A DNA stretch of 51,722 bases. Source: Thiocapsa sp. UBA6158. GTDB lineage: Bacteria; Pseudomonadota; Gammaproteobacteria; Chromatiales; Chromatiaceae. Position numbers and translations under genes: made by a program. The stretch lies in NCBI RefSeq assembly GCF_002423035.1, contig NZ_DIUM01000034.1, forward strand, positions 15,970-67,691, given 5' to 3'. How positions within the stretch are numbered: position 1 is the first letter of the stretch; the number at the start of each line of letters is the position of its first letter. Positions 33,873 through 43,484 of this stretch are shown here, piece after piece. A model generated the notes under the pieces. It saw only the letters and a list, made by a program, of their open reading frames with translations. It was not told the origin of the DNA and did no database searches.

Positions 33873-34886
33873 TCAGTCGCCGAACCCCTGCGGGTTCTCG
33901 GAGTGCCACCGCCAACTGTCCCGGACCATCGCGTCGATCCCGAATTGCGCCTCCCAACCGAGCTCCGCCTTGGCGAGCGCCGGATCGGCATAGCAGACGG
34001 CGATATCGCCGGGCCGACGCGCGACGATCTCGAAGGGCACCGGGCGAGCGCTCGCGCGCGCAAAGGCATCGACCATGTCGAGCACGCTGTAGCCTTGCCC
34101 TGTCCCGAGGTTGTAGGTCACCACGCCCGGAGCCTGTTCGAGCCGACGCAGCGCCGCGAGATGTCCGCGCGCCAGATCGACGACATGGATGTAATCGCGC
34201 ACGCCGGTGCCGTCCGGGGTCGGATAGTCGTCGCCGAAGACACGCAGCCGCGGCAGCTTGCCGACGGCGACTTGGGCGATATAGGGCATCAGATTGTTCG
34301 GAATGCCGTTGGGGTCCTCGCCGATGCGCCCGCTCGGATGCGCGCCGACCGGATTGAAATAGCGCAGCAAAGCGATATTCCAGGCGCCGTCCGAGACGTG
34401 AAGGTCGCGCAGGATCTCCTCGATGAAGAGCTTGGAGCGTCCGTAGGGATTGGTCGCCGACAGCGGAAACCCTTCGCGGATCGGCACCGTCGCCGGATCC
34501 CCGTAGACCGTGGCAGACGAGCTGAAGACCAGATTCTTCACCGCGGCGGCGGCCATCGCCTGGCAGAGCGTGATGGTGCCGCCGACGTTGTTCTCGTAGT
34601 AGGCAAGCGGGATCTCGACCGACTCCCCGACCGCCTTGAGTCCGGCGAAATGGATGACCGCGTCGAAGGCGCCGTCGCGAAAGATCGCATCGAGTGCCGT
34701 GCGATCACGCAAATCCGCCTTGATGAAGGTCGGGGTGCGCCCCGTGATTTCGCCGACCCGTCGCAGCGACTCCTCCTTGCTGTTGCAGAGATTGTCCACC
34801 ACCACGACCTCCATGCCCGCGATCAGCATCTCCACGCAGGTATGGCTGCCGATATACCCTGCACCGCCTGTGACTAGCACGCGCAT
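33873..34886 (-). CDS. galE: UDP-glucose 4-epimerase
   Basis: 337 residues, standard GalE length. Rossmann NAD motif VTGGAGYIGSHTCVEML, VIHFAGLKAVGES, SSSATVYGDP, and the catalytic TNPYGRSK with the YxxxK pair. Also RYFNPVGAHPSGRIGEDP and VRDYIHVVDLA. It interconverts UDP-glucose and UDP-galactose for surface polysaccharides. The start at 34886 (MRVLVTGGAGY) is the family start; the longer frame is unsupported. It stands alone on the minus strand, facing the two-component operon. Confidence 0.95.
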   Translation of the reverse strand: MRVLVTGGAGYIGSHTCVEMLIAGMEVVVVDNLCNSKEESLRRVGEITGRTPTFIKADLRDRTALDAIFRDGAFDAVIHFAGLKAVGESVEIPLAYYENNVGGTITLCQAMAAAAVKNLVFSSSATVYGDPATVPIREGFPLSATNPYGRSKLFIEEILRDLHVSDGAWNIALLRYFNPVGAHPSGRIGEDPNGIPNNLMPYIAQVAVGKLPRLRVFGDDYPTPDGTGVRDYIHVVDLARGHLAALRRLEQAPGVVTYNLGTGQGYSVLDMVDAFARASARPVPFEIVARRPGDIAVCYADPALAKAELGWEAQFGIDAMVRDSWRWHSENPQGFGD

Positions 34887-35534
34887 TGTGATCACTCCGT
34901 TGTCTGCTGCCGTTCGTTCGCTGTATCGTTTGTCGCCCCATGAGCTGGCCTCGGGTGCCGCAGTACTCCGCGGCCAGCCGTAACGGAGTCGAGTCTTACG
35001 CCCAAGTTTGACCCTCACATGGTTGCCCGTCGAAGGTCAAGCGCCCCGAGCAACCGCCCGAACTCCGCCCGGACGTCTCTTCTGCACCCGGTCGGGACTC
35101 CCTGCGCCTCGCAAATCTCGTGCGCCGCCGGCTGAGCCGCACCACGAAGGTGCGAGAGCGATCGATCCTTGTCCCGAATTCAATGCGACAGGCATTCCGG
35201 AACGTCGCCGAACGGCGAGCACACCGGGATCGTCGACGTGCAGTCGACCTCTTCCCCCGGCCTGACGGCAGGCCGGCAGGTTCCCTCCAGCTCGACGATC
35301 CCGGTGCTTGCGCTCGGCGGCTGTCGGCCTCGGTCAGACTCCAGCGCCGCGGCATCCAGAGTGACTTGTTTGAAATCCGACACACGATGCATGTGAACGC
35401 CATCGGACCAGGGGCGCCCCACGTGGCGCCGTTTGTGCTTAACTCTTCTGTAGAGTGACGCCTCGAATGCTTTTCGCAACGACGGGCGCCGTGCCGCCGC
35501 GGCAGGCCCCGCCCAACACTGCAGGTCACCGAAC
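34887..35534. other. 648-base intergenic region without a supported gene
   Basis: Open frames exist on both strands but none has recognisable protein sequence or a good ribosome site. Small structures are visible: a hairpin GCACC-ACGAA-GGTGC near 35138, and at 35411-35430 the palindrome GGGGCGCCCC overlapping CACGTG and a second GGCGCC. The last 100 bases should contain the promoter of the large downstream gene, but no clear boxes are seen. Confidence 0.45.
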
Positions 35535-38500
35535 ATGATCGATCCCATTCGCGAGCTTGGTCTCCACACCGGCACGTCCGCCGATCTTCACGACGGAGCC
35601 TATGCGCCGCTGTCGGCCGAAGACCGTCAGAAGCTCCATCTCTACATCAACTTCAAGCTCATCTCCTCGGGTCAACCCTCCTGCGGCACGGCGGCGACGG
35701 AGGACTTCATCGAGATCGCCCACGATCTGCTGTTGAGCTATCGCGAGAAAAACCGGCTCCTGTCGACCTACCACTGCCCGGTGGATCGTCGGATCCAGGA
35801 TTTCCTGGGGCGCTATTTCGAGGATCTGGAGCTGGATCGAATCCCGACCCTGCCCTATCAATCCTTCATCCTGGACCGTCATGGACTCGCCCGCGAGCTC
35901 TCCGTCCCCGTCGACAGCAACGTCTTCACCTCGGACATCATCTCGAGCTATCGCGTCGCACAAGGCGTGCTGCACAACCCGGCGAGCGACCGGCGCACCA
36001 CCGAGGGGTCTTTCCACGTCGCCGAGGGCGGACTGCCCATCCCGGGCGACAAGAAGGCGGTGCCCAAGGCGGTGTTCGCAAAGTTGCTCGAAGCCGCGCT
36101 CGATCCGCCCGAGGACCTGCTGACCATTCCCTTTACGGCCAACCACAGCGAACCGGCACGGATGTTCGTCTCGCTGCTGCTGCGCCCCTTGGTCTGCCCG
36201 GAGGTGCCCGGATTCCAGCCCGAGAAGAACATGGAGATCCGCTTCTTCGCGCCGGGCAATCTGGTCTCCAACCTGGATTTCGTCGAAAGCATCTTCGGCA
36301 ACGGCGGCAACCCCTATCTTGCCGACTTCGATGCCGCCTTGGATGTCGATCACTGGACCGGCCATAGCGGCTGCGTGCTGCTCGCACCGCACCTGACGCA
36401 GCTGACCAAGCAAGCGCTGGGTCTGCCGCACCGTGACCACGCGACCGAGCGCCAGCGTGCCGAGGGCATGTGCTGGAGCGAACCGGATGAACGCTACAAC
36501 GACGGCAATGCCTTCAAGATCACCGCGCGCGACGCCTCCGGGGTGATCGTTACCATCTTGGCGGACAACTACTTCGGCTACTGCAAGAAAGAGGTCAAGA
36601 CCCAGATCAGCTTCGCCGCCAATCTCTTCGGCCTGGCCGAGGAGGAGCACTCGGGCGGCGCGCTCGCGTTCCCGCGCTTCAACCACGGTGAAGAGTTCGG
36701 CGTGGATCAGACCACGCGCGAGCCCGGCTATTCCTTTGCCGATGTGGCCGCGCGTTACGGCGCGATCATGGACCTGCAGCCGGAGGGTTACGGGATCGAC
36801 AAACGCTTCCCGCAGGTCATCTATGTCCCGCAGAGTCTGCGCATGGACCTGCTTGCCCAGGTCATCACCTGGGATTACCAAGGCACGACACGATCCATCC
36901 GGCTACAGCCGGACAAGATCTACATCCAGCCCAACGGCTACAAGATCGAGATGCAGAAGCACCCGGGCGCACCCTCCTGGCGACTCATCGGCACCAAGCC
37001 GGAAGGAACCTTCTGTCACAAGCCCTGTACCGTCTCGGGCGGCGGCAAATCCGAGATCTCCAAGTCGCTGGAGGACGCCGTGCTCTACGGCCCCATCTTC
37101 GTCGACGATCTGACTCAGGATCTGGACCGGGTGCAGGAGATCTTCGATCGTGATTACCGAGATCGCTTCCGTCCCGGTTTCGAGCACGAGGACCACGACG
37201 CCGGGCGCAAGCCCTTGTCCCCGGAGCGCAGTCTGGGCTCTCTCATCAAGCTGCTGACCCCCTCGCCCAGCCACACCCGCGAGTACAACACCTGGCTCAC
37301 GATGATCCCGCCGCGGTTGCTGGCCCTGACCTTCATGATCAAGCGTCTCTACCGTCCGAGCTGGGGCGAGGCTTGGCGCGACCGTTTCTCGGTCGACGAG
37401 GTCGACGGTGCGCCCGGCCACGAGCTCAAGGCCTTCGGGCGGCGCATCGTGGCGACCTACCTGCGGGTCGGGTTCGATCCGGACAGCAAGTGGCGGACCT
37501 TCAAGCTGCGCCAGGACTTCATCGCCGCCGAGAAGATCCAGATGGAGGACGACATTACCGCCTCGGTCGTGGTCCCGGCGGGTGCGGTCAGCGGTTGCAG
37601 AGCCGCGGCTCGCGAGGACGGACACAGCCTCAAGCTGGCCCGAAACTGCGAGTACCGTCTATTCCAGCGCCCGGACGACGCCATCATCCCCGGCTTCGAC
37701 AAGCAGACCGAGCTTGAGATGGCGCAGAACGGCAACTTCATGGCCAACTACGAGCCGCTTGCGGGACCGACGCTGGACGCGGTCATCGGCGATATTCTGA
37801 CCCTCTCGACCTTCACCGCACCCATGCGCCAGCGTCTCGAGCAGGCGGCGCATGACGGCCTCGCCGTCGTCTCCTCCGCCCACCCGCGCCTGGTCGACGG
37901 CAAGCCGTCGAAGAACCCGCGCTATCTTCAGATCCGCCCGGATCTGGTCAACCCGGTGCGCAAGTACGTCGCCGAGATGGGTGCGCGCCTCCATCGCAAG
38001 CTGCCTCTGGACATCCCGGTCTGCCACCCGGTGGACGCGGTCCTGACCGGACGACGCAACAACCCGCCGGAGCCCGGCATCCGGGCGCTCGCGGTCTACA
38101 ACCCGATCCACTATCAAGAGCTTCCCGAACTCTTCATGGACTTCATCTGCTCGCTCACCGGCAAGTCACCCTCCACGACCGGGGCCGGCAGCGAAGGGGC
38201 ACTGACCAAAGCGCCCTTCAATGCCGTGCGCCCGACCGTGGATCTCAACAACGCACTGGTGTCCTACATCCTCACCGGCTACGCCGGGTTCTCGAGCTCA
38301 GCCGGACACATCGGCCCGGACGTGAAGGTCTCGCACGACGTATCCCTCTTGATTCCGGAGATCTGGGCGCGTCTCACCGAGCAGGAGCGCGATCCGCACT
38401 ATCTGATCGCCAACGACTATCTGGAGCCACTCGAAGACTTCGAGTACCAAGGCCGTACCGTGCTGGCGAGCCGGCTCGGCTACCGCATCACCGAGCGCTT

Positions 38501-39062
38501 CGTCGCCCACTTCATGGGCAAGATCTTCGACAACCCGCGCGCGGTCTTCACCTCGGCCATCCTGCGTCCGGAGTCGCAGAGCCTGGAGGTCTTCGTCGAC
38601 GGCATCGAGAACATCTGCGAGGCACAAGAGCGCGTTGCCCGACGCTATTTCGAGGACGGCAGCATCGAGGACGCCTGTCCGCCGCTCGCGGCCCTGCTCC
38701 ACATCATGGCGGAGGGCCACTATCGGGGGAGAAAGGTTCACGACCCCGTGATCCGCAACCTCTTTACACGCGAGTCTCTCTTGAGCTCCGATTGGTATCG
38801 CGAACGTCTGCAGATCAAGCAGCAGCGCGATCTCCAGCTCGCTCGGAGGATGGTGCTGAATCTGCAGCAGTTCATGGATCTGCGCCACTACGCAGACGAG
38901 GCCGACCGTCTGGATGCCGCCGCACGCCTGGAGCGCGCCAAGGCCGATCTTGCAAGGGTGCAGCAGCCCGGCTATCTGGATGCCTTGATCGGCACCATCG
39001 GTGCGGATCCGCTCGCGCCGGCGCGGGAGATCATGGTCGAGGCCGAGCGAGAGGCTGCCTAA
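35535..39062 (+). CDS. Putative PPi-type phosphoenolpyruvate carboxykinase
   Basis: 1175 residues (about 130 kDa), single open frame, no signal peptide or membrane helix. The size and several segments match what I recall of the pyrophosphate-dependent PEPCK of Propionibacterium and Entamoeba. These are QKLHLYINFKLISSGQPS near the N-terminus, SLTGKSPSTTGAGSEGALTK (873-892, with G876 K877 S878), GPDVKVSHDVSLLIPEIWAR, and GRTVLASRLGYRITERFV. That enzyme interconverts oxaloacetate plus PPi and PEP, CO2 plus Pi. It is unlike GTP- or ATP-PEPCK. The ATG at 35535 is the family-like start. The TAA stop is supplied by a repeat element. Assignment rests on memory of the family. Confidence 0.65.
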   Translation: MIDPIRELGLHTGTSADLHDGAYAPLSAEDRQKLHLYINFKLISSGQPSCGTAATEDFIEIAHDLLLSYREKNRLLSTYHCPVDRRIQDFLGRYFEDLELDRIPTLPYQSFILDRHGLARELSVPVDSNVFTSDIISSYRVAQGVLHNPASDRRTTEGSFHVAEGGLPIPGDKKAVPKAVFAKLLEAALDPPEDLLTIPFTANHSEPARMFVSLLLRPLVCPEVPGFQPEKNMEIRFFAPGNLVSNLDFVESIFGNGGNPYLADFDAALDVDHWTGHSGCVLLAPHLTQLTKQALGLPHRDHATERQRAEGMCWSEPDERYNDGNAFKITARDASGVIVTILADNYFGYCKKEVKTQISFAANLFGLAEEEHSGGALAFPRFNHGEEFGVDQTTREPGYSFADVAARYGAIMDLQPEGYGIDKRFPQVIYVPQSLRMDLLAQVITWDYQGTTRSIRLQPDKIYIQPNGYKIEMQKHPGAPSWRLIGTKPEGTFCHKPCTVSGGGKSEISKSLEDAVLYGPIFVDDLTQDLDRVQEIFDRDYRDRFRPGFEHEDHDAGRKPLSPERSLGSLIKLLTPSPSHTREYNTWLTMIPPRLLALTFMIKRLYRPSWGEAWRDRFSVDEVDGAPGHELKAFGRRIVATYLRVGFDPDSKWRTFKLRQDFIAAEKIQMEDDITASVVVPAGAVSGCRAAAREDGHSLKLARNCEYRLFQRPDDAIIPGFDKQTELEMAQNGNFMANYEPLAGPTLDAVIGDILTLSTFTAPMRQRLEQAAHDGLAVVSSAHPRLVDGKPSKNPRYLQIRPDLVNPVRKYVAEMGARLHRKLPLDIPVCHPVDAVLTGRRNNPPEPGIRALAVYNPIHYQELPELFMDFICSLTGKSPSTTGAGSEGALTKAPFNAVRPTVDLNNALVSYILTGYAGFSSSAGHIGPDVKVSHDVSLLIPEIWARLTEQERDPHYLIANDYLEPLEDFEYQGRTVLASRLGYRITERFVAHFMGKIFDNPRAVFTSAILRPESQSLEVFVDGIENICEAQERVARRYFEDGSIEDACPPLAALLHIMAEGHYRGRKVHDPVIRNLFTRESLLSSDWYRERLQIKQQRDLQLARRMVLNLQQFMDLRHYADEADRLDAAARLERAKADLARVQQPGYLDALIGTIGADPLAPAREIMVEAEREAA

Positions 39063-39252
39063 ACCGCGTCCGGCGCGAGACGCTGAGTTTCGAGTGAGTT
39101 CGATGTCTGGTGCATCCACGGTCCTTAGCGGAGAGGCGATTTAAAATGATATATTTTTGAATATCTTAAGCCGCACCGTCTTGAGCGGTCGTCAAATCTG
39201 CCGGGGCCGATTCCATCTACAAACATCGCGTACCGCGCTCGGCGCGGTTTAG
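39060..39252 (+). repeat. Gene-end inverted-repeat element, copy 4 (long form)
   Basis: It begins TAAACCGCGTCCGGCGCGAG, the TAA being the stop codon of the preceding gene, and ends GGCGCGGTTTAG. It spans 193 bases with an AT-rich middle (ATGATATATTTTTGAATATC). In reverse the right half reads GCGATGTTTGTAGATGGAAT followed by CGGCCCCGGCAGA, close to the core of the copies at 33790 and 44715. Confidence 0.65.
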
Positions 39253-39384
39253 GATGGGCCTGTGTTCGGTCGTCGGGGCCTGAATGCCGCGACGACCATC
39301 CGACCGACCGGCGGCCAAACCGACACCCCGGACCGCCTTGTGTTAGCGTTCCGGGCATCAAACAACCACCCCGGAGCCGTCAAA

Positions 39385-40209
39385 ATGCAACAGCTTACAC
39401 CGCAGGGCCAACAGATCGTCGAGGACATCGCCCTGCGTCACGGCTTCAGCCAGGATGCAGTCATCCACATGCTGGTCGCCGTGCTCAACGGCAACGGCGG
39501 CATGGCCCAATTCAGCCACCCGGAATTCGGCGGCTCGGGCCAGTGGATGCAGGGCGGCATGTTGATGCTCGGCGACATGTTCAACGCCTCGCTGAAGGGC
39601 CGGGTCGACGCACTCTGCGACGAACTCTCCAACCTGCTCGCCAACCAACCCGGCCTACTTCAGAGCGGGAGCTTCCAATCTCAAAGTCAAGGCGGCGGAT
39701 CCTTTCAGAACCAAACGAGCGGCGGATTCCGCGGCGAATCCGATCTCTTCGTACCGGACCCTGCCGATCACTGGTGGCCGCAAGAGCTCGGCGCACCGAG
39801 TGCGACCGGGAGTCAGAACAACGTCAAGTACGCCTATTTCGCGAATGCGCAGCGCCTGGCCGTCAACACCGGCGGGGATGTCTGGGTCTACGACACGCTT
39901 GACCACCGGATCGGTGGATTCGCCCAGCAGCAAGGCATCGGCGGCTCGATCAGCTTCGGCAGCCAATACGGCACTGTCGATCTCGGACGCCTCCCGGTCG
40001 TCTCGCGCAACGGTCAACCCCTGGAAGTGCCGCTGCCGCCGGTCTATGCGACGGATCGCTCGACGCAGTCCCGGTCCGCGCCCGCCCCGGGGGCGAGCGA
40101 GGGCGACATCTTCGCCGCCATCGAGCGTCTCGGCGATCTCAGAGCCAAGGGCATCCTCACGGACGAGGAGTTCAACGCCAAGAAGGCCGAGCTGCTGGCA
40201 CGGCTTTAA
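39385..40209 (+). CDS. SHOCT-domain protein of unknown function
   Basis: About 274 residues. The N-terminal region (MQQLTPQGQQIVEDIALRHG, helical) leads into a Gly/Gln/Ser-rich linker (about 90-120), a middle segment with FVPDPADHWWPQELG and LAVNTGGDVWVYDTLDHRI, and a final SHOCT helix pair (IERLGDLRAKGILTDEEFNA). SHOCT motifs are short C-terminal oligomerisation elements. There is no signal peptide. The start at 39385 follows CCGGAGCCGTCAAA; the longer frame from 39262 runs through the repeat. No catalytic motif is seen. Confidence 0.8.
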   Translation: MQQLTPQGQQIVEDIALRHGFSQDAVIHMLVAVLNGNGGMAQFSHPEFGGSGQWMQGGMLMLGDMFNASLKGRVDALCDELSNLLANQPGLLQSGSFQSQSQGGGSFQNQTSGGFRGESDLFVPDPADHWWPQELGAPSATGSQNNVKYAYFANAQRLAVNTGGDVWVYDTLDHRIGGFAQQQGIGGSISFGSQYGTVDLGRLPVVSRNGQPLEVPLPPVYATDRSTQSRSAPAPGASEGDIFAAIERLGDLRAKGILTDEEFNAKKAELLARL

Positions 40210-40237
40210 GCTGAAGGCTGAAGGCTGGAGGCTGGCG
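40210..40237 (+). repeat. Four tandem heptamers GCTGAAG/GCTGGAG/GCTGGCG
   Basis: GCTGAAG, GCTGAAG, GCTGGAG and GCTGGCG follow one another directly after the SHOCT gene stop codon. They lie in the 38-base space before the convergent protease gene ends. The same style of short gene-end tandem repeat is seen at 14207. Confidence 0.7.
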
Positions 40238-40247
40238 GCCTTTCCCA

Positions 40248-41021
40248 CTACCTCGCCGCCAAGGTGAGCTGATTCTTCTCGTCGTCGATGGTGACGCGGA
40301 AGCGTCCGAGCAGGCTCATCCCCAAGAGAGCGTTCCCGCCGAGCCGGGTGTCGTCGATAAAGGCCGCCGAGACCCCTTCGATCCGCGTCTCTCCGAGCCA
40401 CACGCCACTCAGGGTACCGAGCCGCGCGTCGACCGTCCCGTTGGCGGTCTGCACCGTCTGCATCCGCAGATCGTTCGGCGAGATCCCGAGCGGGCCGATC
40501 AAGGAAGCCGGCAGGACCACATGATCCGAACCCGTGTCGATCAGCAACACCCGCTGGACGCGCTGGCCGTTCGGCCCCTCGATCGTCAGGTTCACGGCGT
40601 GCGAGGTTCCCTGACGCTGCGTCGGCAAGACGATCGGATCGCCCGGTTGGCCCTCCTCGCCCTCCGATGCGGCGTCCGAGGGAGAGCCCGATCCCTCGCT
40701 GTCGATGATCAGCGGCGGCGCGACCACGGCAACCTTCTCGCCGAGGATAATGACCCGATCGACCCCGCCGTTGTCGGTCTGAACGATCACATGGTCGAAA
40801 CCATCCAGCAGTACGCGAAGACGAGGCACCAGCTCGGCACCCTCCGCGCGTCCCTCCATCTCGGCCGTTTGCTCGATGCCGCGCACCTCGAACCCGTACT
40901 GGGCCATCAGACGCTGCAGCTCCTCCTCGACCTTCACCAGCGGCGCAGCATCCGCGGCTAGAACCAGTATGCCGGAGATCCAACAGAGGTTGACCAGGAC
41001 CCGACGAACAAGGTGCTTCAT
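40248..41021 (-). CDS. Exported retropepsin-like aspartic protease
   Basis: About 257 residues from MKHLVRRVLVNLCWISGILV, a signal peptide ending near LAADA. The first half is not recognised beyond a helical region. The second half is a single retropepsin-like domain: LLIDTGSDHVVLPASLIGPL carries the catalytic DTG, followed by VQTANGTVDARLG and a final GNALLGMSLLGRFRVTIDD. Such single-domain aspartyl proteases (TIGR02281-like) act as dimers in the periplasm. The substrate is unknown. It converges with the SHOCT gene. Confidence 0.82.
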   Translation of the reverse strand: MKHLVRRVLVNLCWISGILVLAADAAPLVKVEEELQRLMAQYGFEVRGIEQTAEMEGRAEGAELVPRLRVLLDGFDHVIVQTDNGGVDRVIILGEKVAVVAPPLIIDSEGSGSPSDAASEGEEGQPGDPIVLPTQRQGTSHAVNLTIEGPNGQRVQRVLLIDTGSDHVVLPASLIGPLGISPNDLRMQTVQTANGTVDARLGTLSGVWLGETRIEGVSAAFIDDTRLGGNALLGMSLLGRFRVTIDDEKNQLTLAAR

Positions 41022-41423
41022 GGCTCCGGACTCCGGACGCGATCGGTGCAAAAGATGAGATCAAGACTAGCAGTGCGCCGGGTTCAGAGCTACAGACCGG
41101 ATTCCGACAACACCGAGGTCGGAGACACCGAAACGCGTCCTCCAAGTCGGGCGCACACACAAGACCTCGAAGAAAACCGGGAAAAACCGGATCGGTTTCA
41201 TTATGATCACCAATCTTGCCGTGGTCCATTCAGGGCACAGCGACAGGAGCCGTTCACGCCCCGAGCCTAAACCGCGGGGTCCGCCGGAACGTCTGCCGCA
41301 ACACCTGAAGGAGCCGTCGTCCCGCGACACCGCGCACCAAGACAACAGGTCCGATCGCCACACTGTCGAAGACTCGGCACCGAAGCCGTTACACGGACCC
41401 GAACACAGAGAGGACACTTCAGC
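41022..41423. other. Divergent intergenic region with a single repeat end
   Basis: About 400 bases between the protease gene and the SLC13-type gene, which diverge. No supported coding frame. At 41268 TAAACCGCGG matches the terminus of the gene-end repeat family but has no partner end nearby. The promoters of both neighbours should lie here; none is clear by eye. Confidence 0.4.
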
Positions 41424-43385
41424 ATGCTCGCCGCTTTTCGCGCCCTGACCAAGACCGACCTCGCCGCAGTCGTCTTCGCAGTCGTCGGGTTCTACCTTGC
41501 CGGTATCGTCCCGTCCGTGGAGATCGCCTGGGTCGTCGGCTTCCTTCTTCTGACCATCTTCCTGTTCGCCTTCGAGGTCGTCACGGTCGACGTCGCCGCG
41601 ATCAGCATCATGGTGCTGCTCGGGCTGTCCGGGCTCTTTGCTCCATTGATGGGGCTCGAGCAGGGACTGGTGCCGGTCGAGCATCTGTTCGACGGCTTCG
41701 CGAGCAACGCGGTCATCTCCATCATCGCGGTCATGATCATCGGGGCCGGGCTCGACAAGACCGGGATCATGTCCAAGGTCGCGGGCTTCATCATGCGCAT
41801 CGGCGGCAAGACCGAGTCGCGGATCATCCCGCTGATCTCCGGAACCGTCGGCGGCATCTCGAGTTTCATGCAGAACGTCGGGGCCGCGGCGCTCTTTCTG
41901 CCCGTGGTCAGCCGCATCTCCGCGCGCACCGGGTTGCCGATGTCGCGCCTGCTGATGCCGATGGGCTTCTGTGCCATCCTCGGCGGCACCATCACGATGG
42001 TGGGCTCCAGCCCGCTGATCCTCTTGAACGACCTGATCCTGACTTCGAATCAGGCACTCCCGGCCGGAACGGCGCCGATGGAGACCTTCCAACTCTTCGA
42101 TGTCACCCCGATCGGCATCGCCTTGCTCACCGCCGGTATCCTCTATTTCGTGCTCGCCGGGCGCTTCGTCCTGCCCTCGCGCGGGAACGAGATGCTGACC
42201 GGCAGCGACACCAGCAGCTACTTCGCCGAGACCTACGGGCTGTCCTCCTTCGAGATCCGCGAGGTGCGACTTCGTCCGGAAAGCACGCTGATCGGTATGA
42301 GCGTCGACCAGGTGGAGCAGACCTGGCGGGTACGGGTCATCGCGGTCGAGAAGGGCGACGGCTTGCGCCTGGGTGCCGACGGGGTGGACCGCTCGCTCGG
42401 TATCGAGGCCGGCACCTCGCTCGGCCTGCTCGGGACCGAGGAGAAGCTCGAGCGCTTTGCCGAGGAGAACGCGGTCGATGTCAAACCCGACCTCGAGCTC
42501 TTCTCCGAGGCGATGTCCAACACCAAGGCAGGTATCGCCGAGATCGTCATCCCGCCCGGCTCGAGCCTGATCGGCAAGACCGCGCGCGATGTCTGGATGC
42601 GCAAGACCTACGGGCTCTCGCTGCTCGCCATCAATCGCGGCGGTACCCAGATCACCTTCAACACCGGCGGCGTGCGCAATACGCCCCTGCTCGCGGGCGA
42701 TGCCTTGGTGGTCCACACGACCTGGGCAGACCTGACTCGCCTGACCAAAGACCGCAACTTCGTCGTGGTCACGACCGAGTATCCGCACGAGGAGCTGCGT
42801 CCGCATAAGGTCCGCGCGGCTCTCGTCTTCTTCGTGATCACACTGGCCTTGGTGCTCCTGACCGATCTGCGGCTCTCGGTGGCCCTGCTCACCGGTGCCA
42901 TGGGCATGATCCTCGCGGGCGTGCTCTCGATCGACGAGGCCTACGAGGCCGTGAGTTGGAAAACGGTCTTCCTGTTGGCCTCGCTCATCCCGCTCGGACT
43001 CGCCGTCGAGGCCAGCGGCACCGCCGCCTGGATCGCCCAGCAGACACTGACGGCGCTCGGCGACGTGCCGATCTGGGTCGTCCAGGCCGCGCTCGCGGTG
43101 CTCGCGACCTTCTTCACCTTGGTGATGTCGAACGTCGGCGCGACCGTCTTGCTCGTCCCGCTGGCGGTCAACATGGCCTTGGGGATCGACGCCAACCCGG
43201 CCGTCTTCGCCTTGACGGTGGCCATCGCCACGTCGAATTCCTTCTTGATTCCGACCCATCAGGTCAACGCTCTGCTCATGGGGCCCGGCAACTATCGGGT
43301 CGTCGACTTCATGCGTGCCGGCGGCATCATGACGATCATCTTCCTCGTCGTAGCACTGACCATGCTCAATCTGGTCTTTGGCTGA
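41424..43385 (+). CDS. SLC13-type anion permease with two RCK_C domains
   Basis: 653 residues. The N-terminal membrane half contains FEVVTVDVAAISIMVLLGLS, SSFMQNVGAAALFLPVV and GGTITMVGSSPLILLNDL, typical of the SLC13/ArsB ion-transporter fold. A cytoplasmic loop (about 270-450) carries two TrkA-C (RCK_C) units (RLRPESTLIGMSV, VIPPGSSLIGKTA). The C-terminal membrane half has MSNVGATVLLVPLAVNMALG. RCK_C-containing members move sulfate or other anions with Na+; in a sulfur oxidiser, sulfur oxyanion transport is plausible but not shown. The TGA stop is the first bases of a repeat element. Confidence 0.88.
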   Translation: MLAAFRALTKTDLAAVVFAVVGFYLAGIVPSVEIAWVVGFLLLTIFLFAFEVVTVDVAAISIMVLLGLSGLFAPLMGLEQGLVPVEHLFDGFASNAVISIIAVMIIGAGLDKTGIMSKVAGFIMRIGGKTESRIIPLISGTVGGISSFMQNVGAAALFLPVVSRISARTGLPMSRLLMPMGFCAILGGTITMVGSSPLILLNDLILTSNQALPAGTAPMETFQLFDVTPIGIALLTAGILYFVLAGRFVLPSRGNEMLTGSDTSSYFAETYGLSSFEIREVRLRPESTLIGMSVDQVEQTWRVRVIAVEKGDGLRLGADGVDRSLGIEAGTSLGLLGTEEKLERFAEENAVDVKPDLELFSEAMSNTKAGIAEIVIPPGSSLIGKTARDVWMRKTYGLSLLAINRGGTQITFNTGGVRNTPLLAGDALVVHTTWADLTRLTKDRNFVVVTTEYPHEELRPHKVRAALVFFVITLALVLLTDLRLSVALLTGAMGMILAGVLSIDEAYEAVSWKTVFLLASLIPLGLAVEASGTAAWIAQQTLTALGDVPIWVVQAALAVLATFFTLVMSNVGATVLLVPLAVNMALGIDANPAVFALTVAIATSNSFLIPTHQVNALLMGPGNYRVVDFMRAGGIMTIIFLVVALTMLNLVFG

Positions 43386-43469
43386 ACCGCGTCCGCTGCA
43401 GCGGGCGTGAACTCCTGCGAGGGCGAGACCCGAATGAACAGAGTGCATGTCGTACGAGACGCGGTTTTA
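43383..43469 (+). repeat. Gene-end inverted-repeat element, copy 5 (inverted)
   Basis: TGAACCGCGTCCGCTGCAG at the left, with TGA being the transporter stop codon, and GAGACGCGGTTTTA at the right, 87 bases overall. Read in reverse, the right end gives AACCGCGTC then CGACATGC. The two ends thus match those of the copy at 30910 in swapped order, so this copy is in the opposite orientation. It ends 15 bases before the next start codon. Confidence 0.72.
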
Positions 43470-43484
43470 TAGGGCTCGCGAGGG

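Noticed and set aside
34996..35529. 177-residue minus-strand frame in the large intergenic region
   Set aside because: Arg/Ser/Gly-rich, no recognisable motif, no ribosome site; probably chance opening in GC-rich DNA.
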